A stretch of 64,000 bases of DNA, taken from the NCBI RefSeq assembly GCF_001866075.3, contig NZ_CP063356.1, positions 4,020,164 to 4,084,163 of the forward strand. Direction: 5' to 3'. This document shows positions 16,107 to 24,584 of the stretch, piece after piece; the stretch's first letter is position 1; each line of letters starts with the position of its first letter. The notes under the pieces were generated by a model, which saw nothing but the letters and a program-made list of their open reading frames with translations, was not told the origin of the DNA and searched no databases. This stretch comes from Anaerobacillus isosaccharinicus. GTDB taxonomy: Bacteria > Bacillota > Bacilli > Bacillales > Anaerobacillaceae. The position numbers and the translations under genes were made by a program.

Positions 16107-16982
16107 TTATTTTGCCGTATCTACATCTTGAAGGAAATTCCCGATAACTTGAAGATATTCCTCAGTCTCTTCTAAATAAGGCATGTGTGCACTTTGTTCA
16201 AATATATGGACTTTTGAGTTCGGTGTTAAATGACTAAAGTACTCTGTAGATTCAGGAGTCGCTTCATCATAGCGACCACAAGTGTAAAGGGTTGGAACAG
16301 TAATCTCTTTTAATTGTGCCGTACAATCAAAATGCTTTAAATTTCCAGTCACGTGAAATTCAGATGGCCCCCACATAATATTGTAGACTTCCGCATTTTT
16401 CATATGTGCGCCCTTTTTTAAGAATTCTGGCCAAGGATCTAGGCGACAAACAAACTGTTTGTTAAACTCTTTGGTAGCATCCTTGTACTCCTGTGAGTCA
16501 GTTGTTCCATTTTCCTCACATCTTTTCAACGTTTCTTGGACAGCTTGCGGTAATTTTAGACGATTCCGTTCTTGATCCTCTGCCCAAAGTGGTGCACTTA
16601 GACATGAGCTTGAAAAAATAACACTCTTAATCCCTTTTGGCTTTGTTAACATATATGCCGCTGCAAGTGTTGTTCCCCAAGAGTGCCCTAGTATATGAAG
16701 TTCATCAAGGGAAAGTGCTTTTCTAATTTGGCCTAACTCTTCCACGAAACGATCTAACTGCCATAAAGAAGTGTCTGTTGGTCGATCCGACTTCCCGCAG
16801 CCTAATTGATCATAGAAAATGACTGGGCGCTCATCGGCAAGAACCTTCAATCCTTGCATCGAATAATGAGATGAACCTGGTCCGCCGTGTAAGACAATGA
16901 CCGGGGTATTATTTGTACCATAATCATGTGTTTCATACCAAACCTTACCGCCTGTTACTTCAACAAATCCTTCTTTATTCAT
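16107..16982 (-). CDS. pip: Proline iminopeptidase-type alpha/beta hydrolase
   Basis: 291 aa. LHGGPGSSHYSM (about 31-42) supplies the oxyanion loop, GHSWGTT the nucleophile Ser101, CGRYDEATPE the acid and SAHMPYLEE the histidine. This is the S33 peptidase (tricorn-interacting factor F1) pattern, which removes N-terminal residues, often proline, from peptides in the cytoplasm. The ribosome binding site is AGGGGGC. It is monocistronic. Confidence 0.87.
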   Translation of the reverse strand: MNKEGFVEVTGGKVWYETHDYGTNNTPVIVLHGGPGSSHYSMQGLKVLADERPVIFYDQLGCGKSDRPTDTSLWQLDRFVEELGQIRKALSLDELHILGHSWGTTLAAAYMLTKPKGIKSVIFSSSCLSAPLWAEDQERNRLKLPQAVQETLKRCEENGTTDSQEYKDATKEFNKQFVCRLDPWPEFLKKGAHMKNAEVYNIMWGPSEFHVTGNLKHFDCTAQLKEITVPTLYTCGRYDEATPESTEYFSHLTPNSKVHIFEQSAHMPYLEETEEYLQVIGNFLQDVDTAK

Positions 16983-17162
16983 CTTAATAGCCCCCTTATT
17001 AATTGTTGCCTAAAAAATAAAGGTGATCAAAAAGACCACCTACTAAGTGGTTGTTATATGAATAGCGCGATTAAGGGAACTGACTTCATACGTCAATTTT
17101 CCACTGTTTCAAGGGTAAATATACCATTGAAACAATTGGCCTGTAAAAGAAATTGCCTTAAG

Positions 17163-17810
17163 TTACTGTTCCTTTGTCAGTTTTTCAAGAATGGATATCA
17201 TATTCTTTACCTGCCGCTCTTCTTCACTTAAGTCGCTTTCATAAAACCAAAGAAAAAACATCAATTTGTTGTCGTTAGAAGCCCAATAATACTTCTCTGG
17301 AGGACTTCCTTCTCTTCCAGTATAGTAGATATTTTTCCCATTAACTTCGATTACTTCCCCATACTCGAAGATCGAACTGTTTTTATTCGTATGATGGATA
17401 TTCTCTAATTTTCGTTCAAGCACCTCAGGATCTTCTGTATTTATCCAAATCTCTGCAAAAAGCTGATCTCTACTAGCTTGGTAAATTGTTTTTGAACCTC
17501 GATTGCCTCTACTTTCTTCAAACATTTTAAGTTTTTCCATATCATATTCATTTATCTCACTAGCTTTGCCAAACATAAATTGCACCATTTGTGGTTCATC
17601 GATAAAAATTTGTTTATGAGGATCTGTTTCATGTTCATTTTCAAGCTTTTGTTGATATCCAATTGAAAGCACATCCCATTCTTCTGGTATTTCAAAAGGG
17701 GCTAAACCGAAATCAGGATCTATCTTATCAAAAGGAAAGCTCACTTGTGCTGATTGACAACCGACTAAGATCATGGCCATAACTATAACTAACATATATT
17801 GCTTCATCAT
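17163..17810 (-). CDS. Putative lipoprotein of unknown function
   Basis: 215 aa with a lipoprotein signal peptide: a hydrophobic run to LVGC, so Cys18 or nearby would be lipidated. The mature part shows no known motif to me, although a YYWASNDNKLMFFLWFY stretch near the C-terminus recalls DUF4367-like domains. The ribosome binding site GGAGG precedes two ATG codons. It lies downstream of the EcsAB-like pair on the same strand. Confidence 0.7.
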   Translation of the reverse strand: MMKQYMLVIVMAMILVGCQSAQVSFPFDKIDPDFGLAPFEIPEEWDVLSIGYQQKLENEHETDPHKQIFIDEPQMVQFMFGKASEINEYDMEKLKMFEESRGNRGSKTIYQASRDQLFAEIWINTEDPEVLERKLENIHHTNKNSSIFEYGEVIEVNGKNIYYTGREGSPPEKYYWASNDNKLMFFLWFYESDLSEEERQVKNMISILEKLTKEQ

Positions 17811-17846
17811 ACTGCCTCCATCGTTGATTACTAGTTTCTAAGCAAA

Positions 17847-19070
17847 CTATTCGATCCACATCTCTCTTTTAATATAGAAAAAAGCTAATAAGGCACTTAA
17901 AATTGCCACCGCTCCACCAACAGTAAGTGAATAATTAGTCAAACCTACGGTAAATCCAAATATAAAACAAGAAGGCAAAGTGACAAAACCTATCGTTTTT
18001 TTAACAGCCTTTACCGTTTCATCATGTTCCTTATACAGAAATAATTTGAAGAATGGCTGATTTTTCAATTCTCTCCAGCCTGTTTTCGTAAAATGGATAA
18101 AACTAAACATACAAACCGGTAGTAAAATCCACTTAATCGAAAACGGGGTAATCGTTAGGGCAAACGTAAATATGCCAGTCATTCTTAACATAAATAGTAG
18201 TCTTGTTTTACTTCTTAATAAGAACTTTAAAAACAGTTCAGTCATAATGTTTGAAGACGTTCGGTCCTTATACAGTTGCATTGAATTTGGAAAAAGTAAA
18301 AACGGTTTTTTTCGTCTAAATAATCTTTTCTCAGCAGGATATCCACTTGCACCAAGAAATAGTGAAGTTAGCTTTAAACGTTGTTCTTCTTCTCTAAAGC
18401 AATCTTCATAAAAACACCACGTCATCGTCAATCTTCTTTTATATAAAAATATGAAGCTAACGATAACTAGCGTAATAATCACTAATTTTACCAGAAATGA
18501 ACTTAGATAAAATACAAGAAATATCATAAAAGAAGAAATAAAGAACCCAATATTCATCAATAGTAGTTTCCAGTTTTGAAACGATACTGCCAGCATCTGC
18601 TTCACAAGCTGAAGACAAAGTCTAAAGAAAAAAACAAATAGAAAAAATATACTTATCTCCGCATACGATACTCCCTCGTAAATCAGCCAAAAAGGAAGTA
18701 ACAGTAAAAAAACTGCGATGAGAAAGAATGTGTTTTTAAGTACGGAATAATAAATACCTAGTTTCATTAAGCTAGAAAGCACTGTTTTGTTTTGTCGTAA
18801 AAATAATAAATCGCCATGCTCTACAAATAACCGTATGACACCTGTCCAGCTTAAGAAAAAGAGCAAGAACCAAGTTAACTCAAGTGGGACTAATTGTACC
18901 CACGCTGTTTGTCCACTGTAAAGTGAATGATATTGAATGAAAAAAATGAATAAAACCGGTACTAAAATATAGAGCCAAACAATCCAGTCAACAGCTGTTT
19001 TCCATACTTTGTATTGATATAGCCACCCTTTTTTGAGCCGGGTAAAAAATAACTGATTACCATTGATCAT
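17847..19070 (-). CDS. EcsB-like ABC transporter permease
   Basis: 407 aa, about ten hydrophobic segments, with the WKTAVDWIVWLYILVP stretch near the N-terminus typical of EcsB. ATG 19070 is chosen because it overlaps the ATPase stop (ATGA) and has GGAGAAA upstream. The EcsAB transporter affects sporulation, competence and intramembrane proteolysis in Bacillus subtilis. The third gene, ecsC, is not present, so this may be a paralogue. Confidence 0.8.
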   Translation of the reverse strand: MINGNQLFFTRLKKGWLYQYKVWKTAVDWIVWLYILVPVLFIFFIQYHSLYSGQTAWVQLVPLELTWFLLFFLSWTGVIRLFVEHGDLLFLRQNKTVLSSLMKLGIYYSVLKNTFFLIAVFLLLLPFWLIYEGVSYAEISIFFLFVFFFRLCLQLVKQMLAVSFQNWKLLLMNIGFFISSFMIFLVFYLSSFLVKLVIITLVIVSFIFLYKRRLTMTWCFYEDCFREEEQRLKLTSLFLGASGYPAEKRLFRRKKPFLLFPNSMQLYKDRTSSNIMTELFLKFLLRSKTRLLFMLRMTGIFTFALTITPFSIKWILLPVCMFSFIHFTKTGWRELKNQPFFKLFLYKEHDETVKAVKKTIGFVTLPSCFIFGFTVGLTNYSLTVGGAVAILSALLAFFYIKREMWIE

Positions 19071-19771
19071 AATTTTTTCTCCATAAAATGATAAAAGCAA
19101 TCCATCAAAGATCCATTAGGTACACTCTTATCCTGTATTACATCTAAAGTCCCTGAGGCTATCAATTCACCATGATTGATTAATAAGAAGCGATCACATA
19201 TTTTTTCAGCAGTATCTAACACGTGAGTGGACATTAAAATTGCTGCTCCCCTCTTACGTTCTTCTTCTAAAATAAATATAAAATCTTTTATCGCTTTGGG
19301 ATCAAGTCCGATAAACGGTTCGTCCACAATGTACAAGCTTGGTTTTACTAAAATAGCTATTATAATCATTAACTTTTGCTGCATACCCTTAGAAAAGGAA
19401 GTAGGAAAATGATGTTTCTCTTCCTGAAGCCGAAAAATTGTTAGCAACTGATCTGCTCGCTCGTAAAAATCCTCATCGCCAATATTATTTACTGCTTTTA
19501 CTAGTTCGATATGTTCCCATAACGTTAATTCTTCATAATACGTTGGTTGTTCAGGTATGTAAGCATACTTGCTGTCATTTTCTAGTGTGATTTCACCATT
19601 TGCCTCTTCTAATAACCCGAAAATTGCTTTGATAATTGTACTCTTACCTGCTCCGTTTGGTCCTATCAAACCAACCAATTCACCCTTTGAGAGAGAAAAA
19701 TTAATATTTTGAACAGCTTTCTTTTGTTCGCTATATCCACCATGTTTCAACTCTACATTTAAAACTTCCAT
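19067..19771 (-). CDS. EcsA-like ABC transporter ATP-binding protein
   Basis: 234 aa. Walker A GPNGAGKST, signature SFSKGMQQKL, Walker B LYIVDEPFIGLD and the switch histidine in STHVLD are all present. YAYIPEQPTYYEELTLWEHIEL matches EcsA-type ATPases. ATG 19771 preferred over GTG 19774. It is translationally coupled to the permease by a 4-base overlap. Confidence 0.87.
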   Translation of the reverse strand: MEVLNVELKHGGYSEQKKAVQNINFSLSKGELVGLIGPNGAGKSTIIKAIFGLLEEANGEITLENDSKYAYIPEQPTYYEELTLWEHIELVKAVNNIGDEDFYERADQLLTIFRLQEEKHHFPTSFSKGMQQKLMIIIAILVKPSLYIVDEPFIGLDPKAIKDFIFILEEERKRGAAILMSTHVLDTAEKICDRFLLINHGELIASGTLDVIQDKSVPNGSLMDCFYHFMEKKL

Positions 19772-19865
19772 CACAAATCACCTAACCTTTTTCACTCTGT
19801 AGTACCTACTACGAAACAAAGAGGAAAATGTTACATTTTTTGAAGTGTTTAATTTTCTTATTTAA

Positions 19866-20489
19866 TCACTTCGCATACACTTTGTCTGAAATTAACCTTA
19901 CTACTTTTTCTAAATACTCTTTTTGGTGGGGGACAAACTCTTTTAGTCTTACAGTCTTGTTAATTGTGATTTTTTCCCCGAACTCGGTAACTTCAAATCC
20001 TTTGACTACAATTTCAGCTGTTTTTCCTAGACACAAATCATAAAATTTGTTGAACTCTGTTCTGACAATTCCAGATACCTCTTCTCTTTGAATCGTAAAA
20101 ATATCTGTATCTTTCTTTTCGTATAAAAACACATTAGCTAACTCTCTATCAATAAAATTACTTGTGATTATCGAATCTTCAATTACACCTAATGATCGTA
20201 ATTCTTCTATGTGAACATCTAACCCTAATTCTTCTTTTACCTCTCTTACCCCGTCCTCCACATTTTCGTTGGATAATATATGGCCAGCGGCAGTTATGTC
20301 CAAGAGGTTTGGAAAATCCTTTTTGTTGTGACTGCGATTTTGAAAATATAAATAATCCGTGCCTTCATTCTTCTCGACAACCCAACAATGAAATGTTTCA
20401 TGCCAATATCCTTTTTTATGCACATCATTTCGATCAGCTATCCCAATTTCTATTCTATTATCATCAAAGATTTTAAGTTTTTCTCCCAT
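19866..20489 (-). CDS. NUDIX hydrolase
   Basis: 207 aa. The NUDIX box is AGHILSNENVEDGVREVKEE followed by LGL; the spacing of Gly, Glu, Arg, Glu, Glu and Gly agrees with the consensus. The N-terminal part (IGIADRNDVHKKGYWHETFHCWV) resembles the isopentenyl-diphosphate-isomerase-like subgroup. The substrate is not predictable. The start has a weak GGAAAGA site. Confidence 0.83.
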   Translation of the reverse strand: MGEKLKIFDDNRIEIGIADRNDVHKKGYWHETFHCWVVEKNEGTDYLYFQNRSHNKKDFPNLLDITAAGHILSNENVEDGVREVKEELGLDVHIEELRSLGVIEDSIITSNFIDRELANVFLYEKKDTDIFTIQREEVSGIVRTEFNKFYDLCLGKTAEIVVKGFEVTEFGEKITINKTVRLKEFVPHQKEYLEKVVRLISDKVYAK

Positions 20490-20556
20490 ATTCTTTCCAA
20501 ACTCCTGTCTGTTCTCTAATTCATATATTTTAACTTTATAAAAGTTATATTCTTTT

Positions 20557-20579
20557 AAATAGAGGAACCACTGTCCTAA
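20557..20579. repeat. Solo arm of the GGACAT repeat
   Basis: AATAGAGGAACCACTGTCCT matches the last arm of the copy at 47394-47571. No partner arms are seen nearby. Confidence 0.5.
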
Positions 20580-21197
20580 TTAGTCTTTCTTACCTATACG
20601 TTCAAGTGTACCTGAGTAATTGTGGTCTATAATTAGCATTGGTTCCTTTATAGACTGTAAGATGATTTCTATGTCTACTAATTCATTGTCATTTTCTTCA
20701 CTAATGGTTCTAAAAACTGTAATAACCGCTTCCATCTTCTGTTTTTCTTCAATACTAATAACATAAGAATAATGTTCAAGAAACTTATCGGTCATACCAG
20801 AAATAAAATAATCAATACGAAATAAGCTATATCTTAGTAAACCCCAATCAGATGATGAGTCTCCCATATGTAGGGTTGAAATAGCAGATAAATCGGAAAG
20901 AATGCTTCTACTTTCTCCGTTAACAATCCGCCAATTATTGTACAATTCACTTTTCACTTCACTAATATCTTCTTTTTCAATAGGCAATTGAATAAAGTCC
21001 TCAAGCCTATCTGCTAAATTACTGCCTTTATGAGATATACTCCAGAAACTGTCGTAATTTCTATCTATACTCTGATTAATATAGTTTCTGTACTCTAGAT
21101 GGATATAAATACTGTAAATAATGAAAGCCCCTAATAATAGAATGAGAAGTTTTATAAAATATTTTTTCGAAGTAGTCTTACTCATGTATTCCGCCAT
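20580..21197 (-). CDS. Single-pass membrane protein of unknown function
   Basis: 205 aa from ATG 21197 behind GGAGGT; the longer frame from 21230 lacks a site. One N-terminal membrane helix (about residues 15-33, FIKLLILLLGAFIIYSIYI) is followed by a charged, helical extracellular or cytoplasmic domain. No known domain is recognised. Confidence 0.65.
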   Translation of the reverse strand: MAEYMSKTTSKKYFIKLLILLLGAFIIYSIYIHLEYRNYINQSIDRNYDSFWSISHKGSNLADRLEDFIQLPIEKEDISEVKSELYNNWRIVNGESRSILSDLSAISTLHMGDSSSDWGLLRYSLFRIDYFISGMTDKFLEHYSYVISIEEKQKMEAVITVFRTISEENDNELVDIEIILQSIKEPMLIIDHNYSGTLERIGKKD

Positions 21198-21329
21198 TTT
21201 TTTACCTCCAACTCTTCTTTCAAGTATCAATAAATCTTACAATAAGAGTACTCTAATTCTTGGCCTTTATTGTTATTATTTCCCCCACCAGATTGTTCTT
21301 CTGTACGGATCGTTTGCTAACTTGTGTTG

Positions 21330-21458
21330 CTACTTTTTATTTATTAGACTAAAAATGAATAATGCTGGGAATCCAAAAACCCCCACAAAAATTAAAAACA
21401 ATATAAACCATTTGAATAGAAATAGTGTTGTATCATACACATCATGTAGACCCTCCAT
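21330..21458 (-). CDS. Possible small membrane peptide
   Basis: 42 aa beginning at ATG 21458, with one long hydrophobic helix (FKWFILFLIFVGVFGFPALF) and a basic end (LINKK). There is no good ribosome binding site for this ATG; an internal GTG has GGAGGG 11 bases upstream. It is tentative. Confidence 0.3.
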   Translation of the reverse strand: MEGLHDVYDTTLFLFKWFILFLIFVGVFGFPALFIFSLINKK

Positions 21459-21677
21459 TTCTTATAAACTATCTATCAGTTTCTGATGTTCCAACCTTAT
21501 CGTCATAAAAAGCAATTTTAACATAATTATTGTAAAATTTGGTAAAATTGTTCTTGAAATTGCTCTTTTAAATATTTTAAGTTTAGATTATTACTAGTTT
21601 TTTTAAAAGATTTATTATGGGATGTAGCCAACGAAAGTGGTAAAATAGAAAAATCTAGAGTAAAGGGGCAATATCGT

Positions 21678-21983
21678 ATGAAGAAAATAGATTCAATCGC
21701 ACGTAGAATATTTGGTTGGAAATTAAATAGTGCCGATAAATGGTTCGATGTCGAAAAAGGTGTATTCATTCATGATTCCGATTTTCAGCCAGATAAAAAT
21801 CTTGACCATGCAATGCTAATCGTTGAAAGGCTAGAGCTGTTCGGGTTTACATACACAAAAAAAGATGGCTCCACGGTTTGCTTCAACGACTTTTGTGCTA
21901 AGGGAGATACATTAGCAGAAGCAATAACTAATGCTGCCTATTTAATTGCGGACAACAGTTCAGCAGCTGATGAGTGGCTGTAA
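21678..21983 (+). CDS. BC1872/phage ABA-sandwich-like small protein
   Basis: 101 aa. The C-terminal half (FTYTKKDGSTVCFNDFCAKGDTLAEAITNAAYLIADN) resembles the small ABA-sandwich proteins seen in Bacillus genomes and phages. The function is unknown. The ribosome binding site is AAGGGGC. Confidence 0.65.
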   Translation: MKKIDSIARRIFGWKLNSADKWFDVEKGVFIHDSDFQPDKNLDHAMLIVERLELFGFTYTKKDGSTVCFNDFCAKGDTLAEAITNAAYLIADNSSAADEWL

Positions 21984-22035
21984 ATTTTGAAGGGAAAGAA
22001 ATTTCACATCACATTAGAGAATACAAATAGTCTTG

Positions 22036-22073
22036 TAAAGGGTTAGAGATCATTTATTCTCTAACCCTTTTTT
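22036..22073. terminator. Bidirectional terminator
   Basis: AAAGGGTTAGAGA pairs with TTCTCTAACCCTTTTTT. It sits between the convergent genes ending at 21983 and 22074 and can serve both. Confidence 0.87.
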
Positions 22074-22964
22074 CTACTCAAAAACGTTTTTTACTTCATA
22101 CCCCCTTGATTTTAGTAGATCAGTAATGCTTTCTTCGCCAACTAAATGAAAGGCTCCTACAACGACGAAATAAGTTTTCCCATGACTGTTATTAAGGAAG
22201 TCTTCAATTTTTTCAGTCATTTTTCGGTCGCGCTCAATAAAAACGGCATTAAAATATGCATGAAGATCATTAGGGTTGGCATCTTCTACTTCAATTTTAC
22301 GAAACTCTGAAATTCCAGCAAGATCTCCATCCGCCCAAACAGCTAATAATTCCTCAAATTTTCCGTTCAATTCTTCTAGTTCTAATAATGCGGATCTTAG
22401 TTCTTTTTCTTGAAGGTCGTCTGTTAAATTAGTGTAAATATTTAACTGCTCTTCTAATGACTCCAACTGAATTACTTCTTTGTTGTCAGTAGCAGCTTTT
22501 TGAAGAAAGTAATTGTCTGTCCCTAAGTCGTGAGATGCCCCACCTTTTCTAAAATACATATAATATGTCAACGAATTAGTAATCAACCAAGGTTTATAAT
22601 TTTTTATAAGTGTTTCTGGTAAACCTAAGTCTGCTAACGTTTGAAGTAGTTGATTGTAAGTTTCACTTGAAATTGTTTCATTAATCGTCGTTCCATCTGA
22701 GTACATACCAATTTCAATAACTAAATAATCTGAAGAAATATACGCTTCATCAATTTTTTTATTCAAAGGTTGTAAATCCCTATTGGAAAAATGAAGTGAA
22801 CCAAATAAAAAAACTGTGTTCCCCTCATGGTTGACTTCATATAAAATGCCTTTAGAGCCAGTCTCCTCTAATTTTTCATGTTCAATAGTTTCCTCACTAC
22901 AACCAAAGAGTAGTAGTGATATAGCTAATAAAAGATAGATCATTTTTTTATACAAAAATTTCAC
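22074..22964 (-). CDS. TraB/GumN-family lipoprotein
   Basis: 296 aa. Lipoprotein signal with lipobox LLFGC near residue 22. FLFGSLHFSNRDL, LGTDNYFLQKA, FIERDRKMTEKIEDFL and FVVVGAFHLVGE are the conserved blocks of the TraB/GumN (Tiki-related) family, which contains putative metal-dependent hydrolases or proteases. It is likely anchored on the outer face of the membrane. The substrate is unknown. Confidence 0.87.
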   Translation of the reverse strand: MKFLYKKMIYLLLAISLLLFGCSEETIEHEKLEETGSKGILYEVNHEGNTVFLFGSLHFSNRDLQPLNKKIDEAYISSDYLVIEIGMYSDGTTINETISSETYNQLLQTLADLGLPETLIKNYKPWLITNSLTYYMYFRKGGASHDLGTDNYFLQKAATDNKEVIQLESLEEQLNIYTNLTDDLQEKELRSALLELEELNGKFEELLAVWADGDLAGISEFRKIEVEDANPNDLHAYFNAVFIERDRKMTEKIEDFLNNSHGKTYFVVVGAFHLVGEESITDLLKSRGYEVKNVFE

Positions 22965-23082
22965 CTCCCAAGATTAATTATTTTTAATAAATCTACGTTT
23001 CTAGCAAGTAGTAAGTTTCAAAAAGTTCTCTTTTTTTTCTAAATATTTACTTATCCTAACAATCACATACATTAAATCAACA

Positions 23083-23110
23083 TAAAAAAAGAGCTAATTT
23101 GTTAGCTCTT
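23083..23110 (-). terminator. Terminator of the GNAT gene
   Basis: On the minus strand AAGAGCTAA-CAAA-TTAGCTCTT is followed by a T-run, directly after the stop at 23123. Confidence 0.8.
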
Positions 23111-23122
23111 CAGAAAGTAATA

Positions 23123-23716
23123 TTATTCAAGTTTATAAATCAAATTTACAGTTTCATTAACTCCATAATCACCTTCTCCGTAATCCTCTATTTTCTCTTC
23201 TGAATAGTAATCGGCAGGATTAAATGCTTCGATTTCTTTAAAACCACATTTCTTATATGCTTTTATAGCATTTATATTTTTTACCCAGGGTCTAATAATA
23301 AAGGTTTTTATTTTGTAATGCGATTTAATGAAATTCATGAGTAAGTTCAAAGCTTCACTGCCATAGCCTTTTCCTAAATTAGCTTTTGAGGAAATCCAAA
23401 TATCCAACTCGGCACAGTTTAGCTTTCCGGTTCCGATAGAATAAACAATAGTTCCAATCGTTTCTTCTTTAACATTAATTAACATGTAATTCCCATGTTT
23501 ATTTGGGTTCCCTGAAAAGTAGTCATCTGGCTCTTCCTCATTAAACTCGTCCCAAGTTGGAGCTGAGTGTTTTTCATCAAACATGAGATTGATAACTTCA
23601 GGTGAAACTAACATATCGTATATTATCTTTTTTTCATTCTCTTGCGCAAAAGCCAATCTGACATGATCACCATGAAGACTTCCCATTAGCATTCTTCCTT
23701 TATCGACATCTTGCAT
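23123..23716 (-). CDS. GNAT-family N-acetyltransferase
   Basis: 197 aa. ISSKANLGKGYGSEALNLLM supplies the acetyl-CoA pyrophosphate loop (Q/R-x-x-G-x-G variant), and INAIKAYKKCGFKE is the C-terminal GNAT signature. This is an RimJ/AAC(6')-like GNAT layout. The substrate is not predictable. The ribosome binding site is GGAGGT. Confidence 0.85.
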   Translation of the reverse strand: MQDVDKGRMLMGSLHGDHVRLAFAQENEKKIIYDMLVSPEVINLMFDEKHSAPTWDEFNEEEPDDYFSGNPNKHGNYMLINVKEETIGTIVYSIGTGKLNCAELDIWISSKANLGKGYGSEALNLLMNFIKSHYKIKTFIIRPWVKNINAIKAYKKCGFKEIEAFNPADYYSEEKIEDYGEGDYGVNETVNLIYKLE

Positions 23717-23754
23717 ATAGATTTACCTCCAATTAAAATTTTCGTTATACGTAA

Positions 23755-24270
23755 CTACATTAATTTCAATTTCTTAGGATTAATCTTTTCTTTTAATAGC
23801 TCTTTAAACCTGTTGATGTCTTCTTTGTTTTGAAAATGTCGTTTAGGCAAAATGAGTGCCGATGTTTTTGTTAAGTAAAGAAGGAACATATCTTTAAATT
23901 CGATCGAAGAAATAATCTCTTCCCAGTCATATTTTGATTGAAGGCGATCACTCGTAAGCCGTATTGATTTAGCGTTGATCATGTATTTCATTTTTTGTTT
24001 TAACAATGGGTTTCGATCATAATGGTGTTTATTGAAAAAATTCAAGATAACTTTTAAAGTGACAAACCCCAAGTAAGTGACGGATAACGGTACTGAAATC
24101 GTAAGAAACCACCCGAGGTCATCAAATGCCATGATGTAAATCGCTATAAAGGTAATTGAAGATACAATTATGAAATAACGAGTGAGAACTTTTCTCGAAT
24201 GATAGCGACTATATTGTTTAAATTCCTCGTATGTCAGTTGCCCATCTAAAGTGATCGACTTGTTTACCAT
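23755..24270 (-). CDS. YcxB-like membrane protein
   Basis: 171 aa. Two membrane helices (about 30-50 and 53-78) are followed by a C-terminal beta domain with SKYDWEEIISSIEFKDMFLLYL and LILPKRHF, the YcxB_C pattern. The function of the family is unknown. It lies downstream of a separate promoter region. Confidence 0.8.
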   Translation of the reverse strand: MVNKSITLDGQLTYEEFKQYSRYHSRKVLTRYFIIVSSITFIAIYIMAFDDLGWFLTISVPLSVTYLGFVTLKVILNFFNKHHYDRNPLLKQKMKYMINAKSIRLTSDRLQSKYDWEEIISSIEFKDMFLLYLTKTSALILPKRHFQNKEDINRFKELLKEKINPKKLKLM

Positions 24271-24541
24271 TTACAACTCTCTCCTACTGTTTTCAATCAT
24301 TTCAACACTCCTTGTATAGTTGTTTTTTACCCTTTCCCTTATTCATGGCAATTGAACAAACTCCAATTAGATATCTAGCCATAATAAAAAGAAGTTGATG
24401 GTATGATTTATTCATTTAGTTATCTTCTTAAAATTGTAACATTAAGGAAGAAGAAGCGTCGACTAAAATATTCAAGTGTTGCCTTTGGACATATCTATTT
24501 TTCAATGGTGACTTTTCAAGAATTAAAAAACATAAAAGTAA

Positions 24542-24580
24542 AAGACTTAGAGACCGTTAATACGATCTCTAAGTCTTCTT
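24542..24580. terminator. Terminator of the GGDEF-EAL gene
   Basis: Perfect 12-bp stem AAGACTTAGAGA/TCTCTAAGTCTT, adjacent to the stop at 24585. The plus-strand frame at 24403-24588 runs through it and is not credited. Confidence 0.85.
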
Positions 24581-24584
24581 TTAA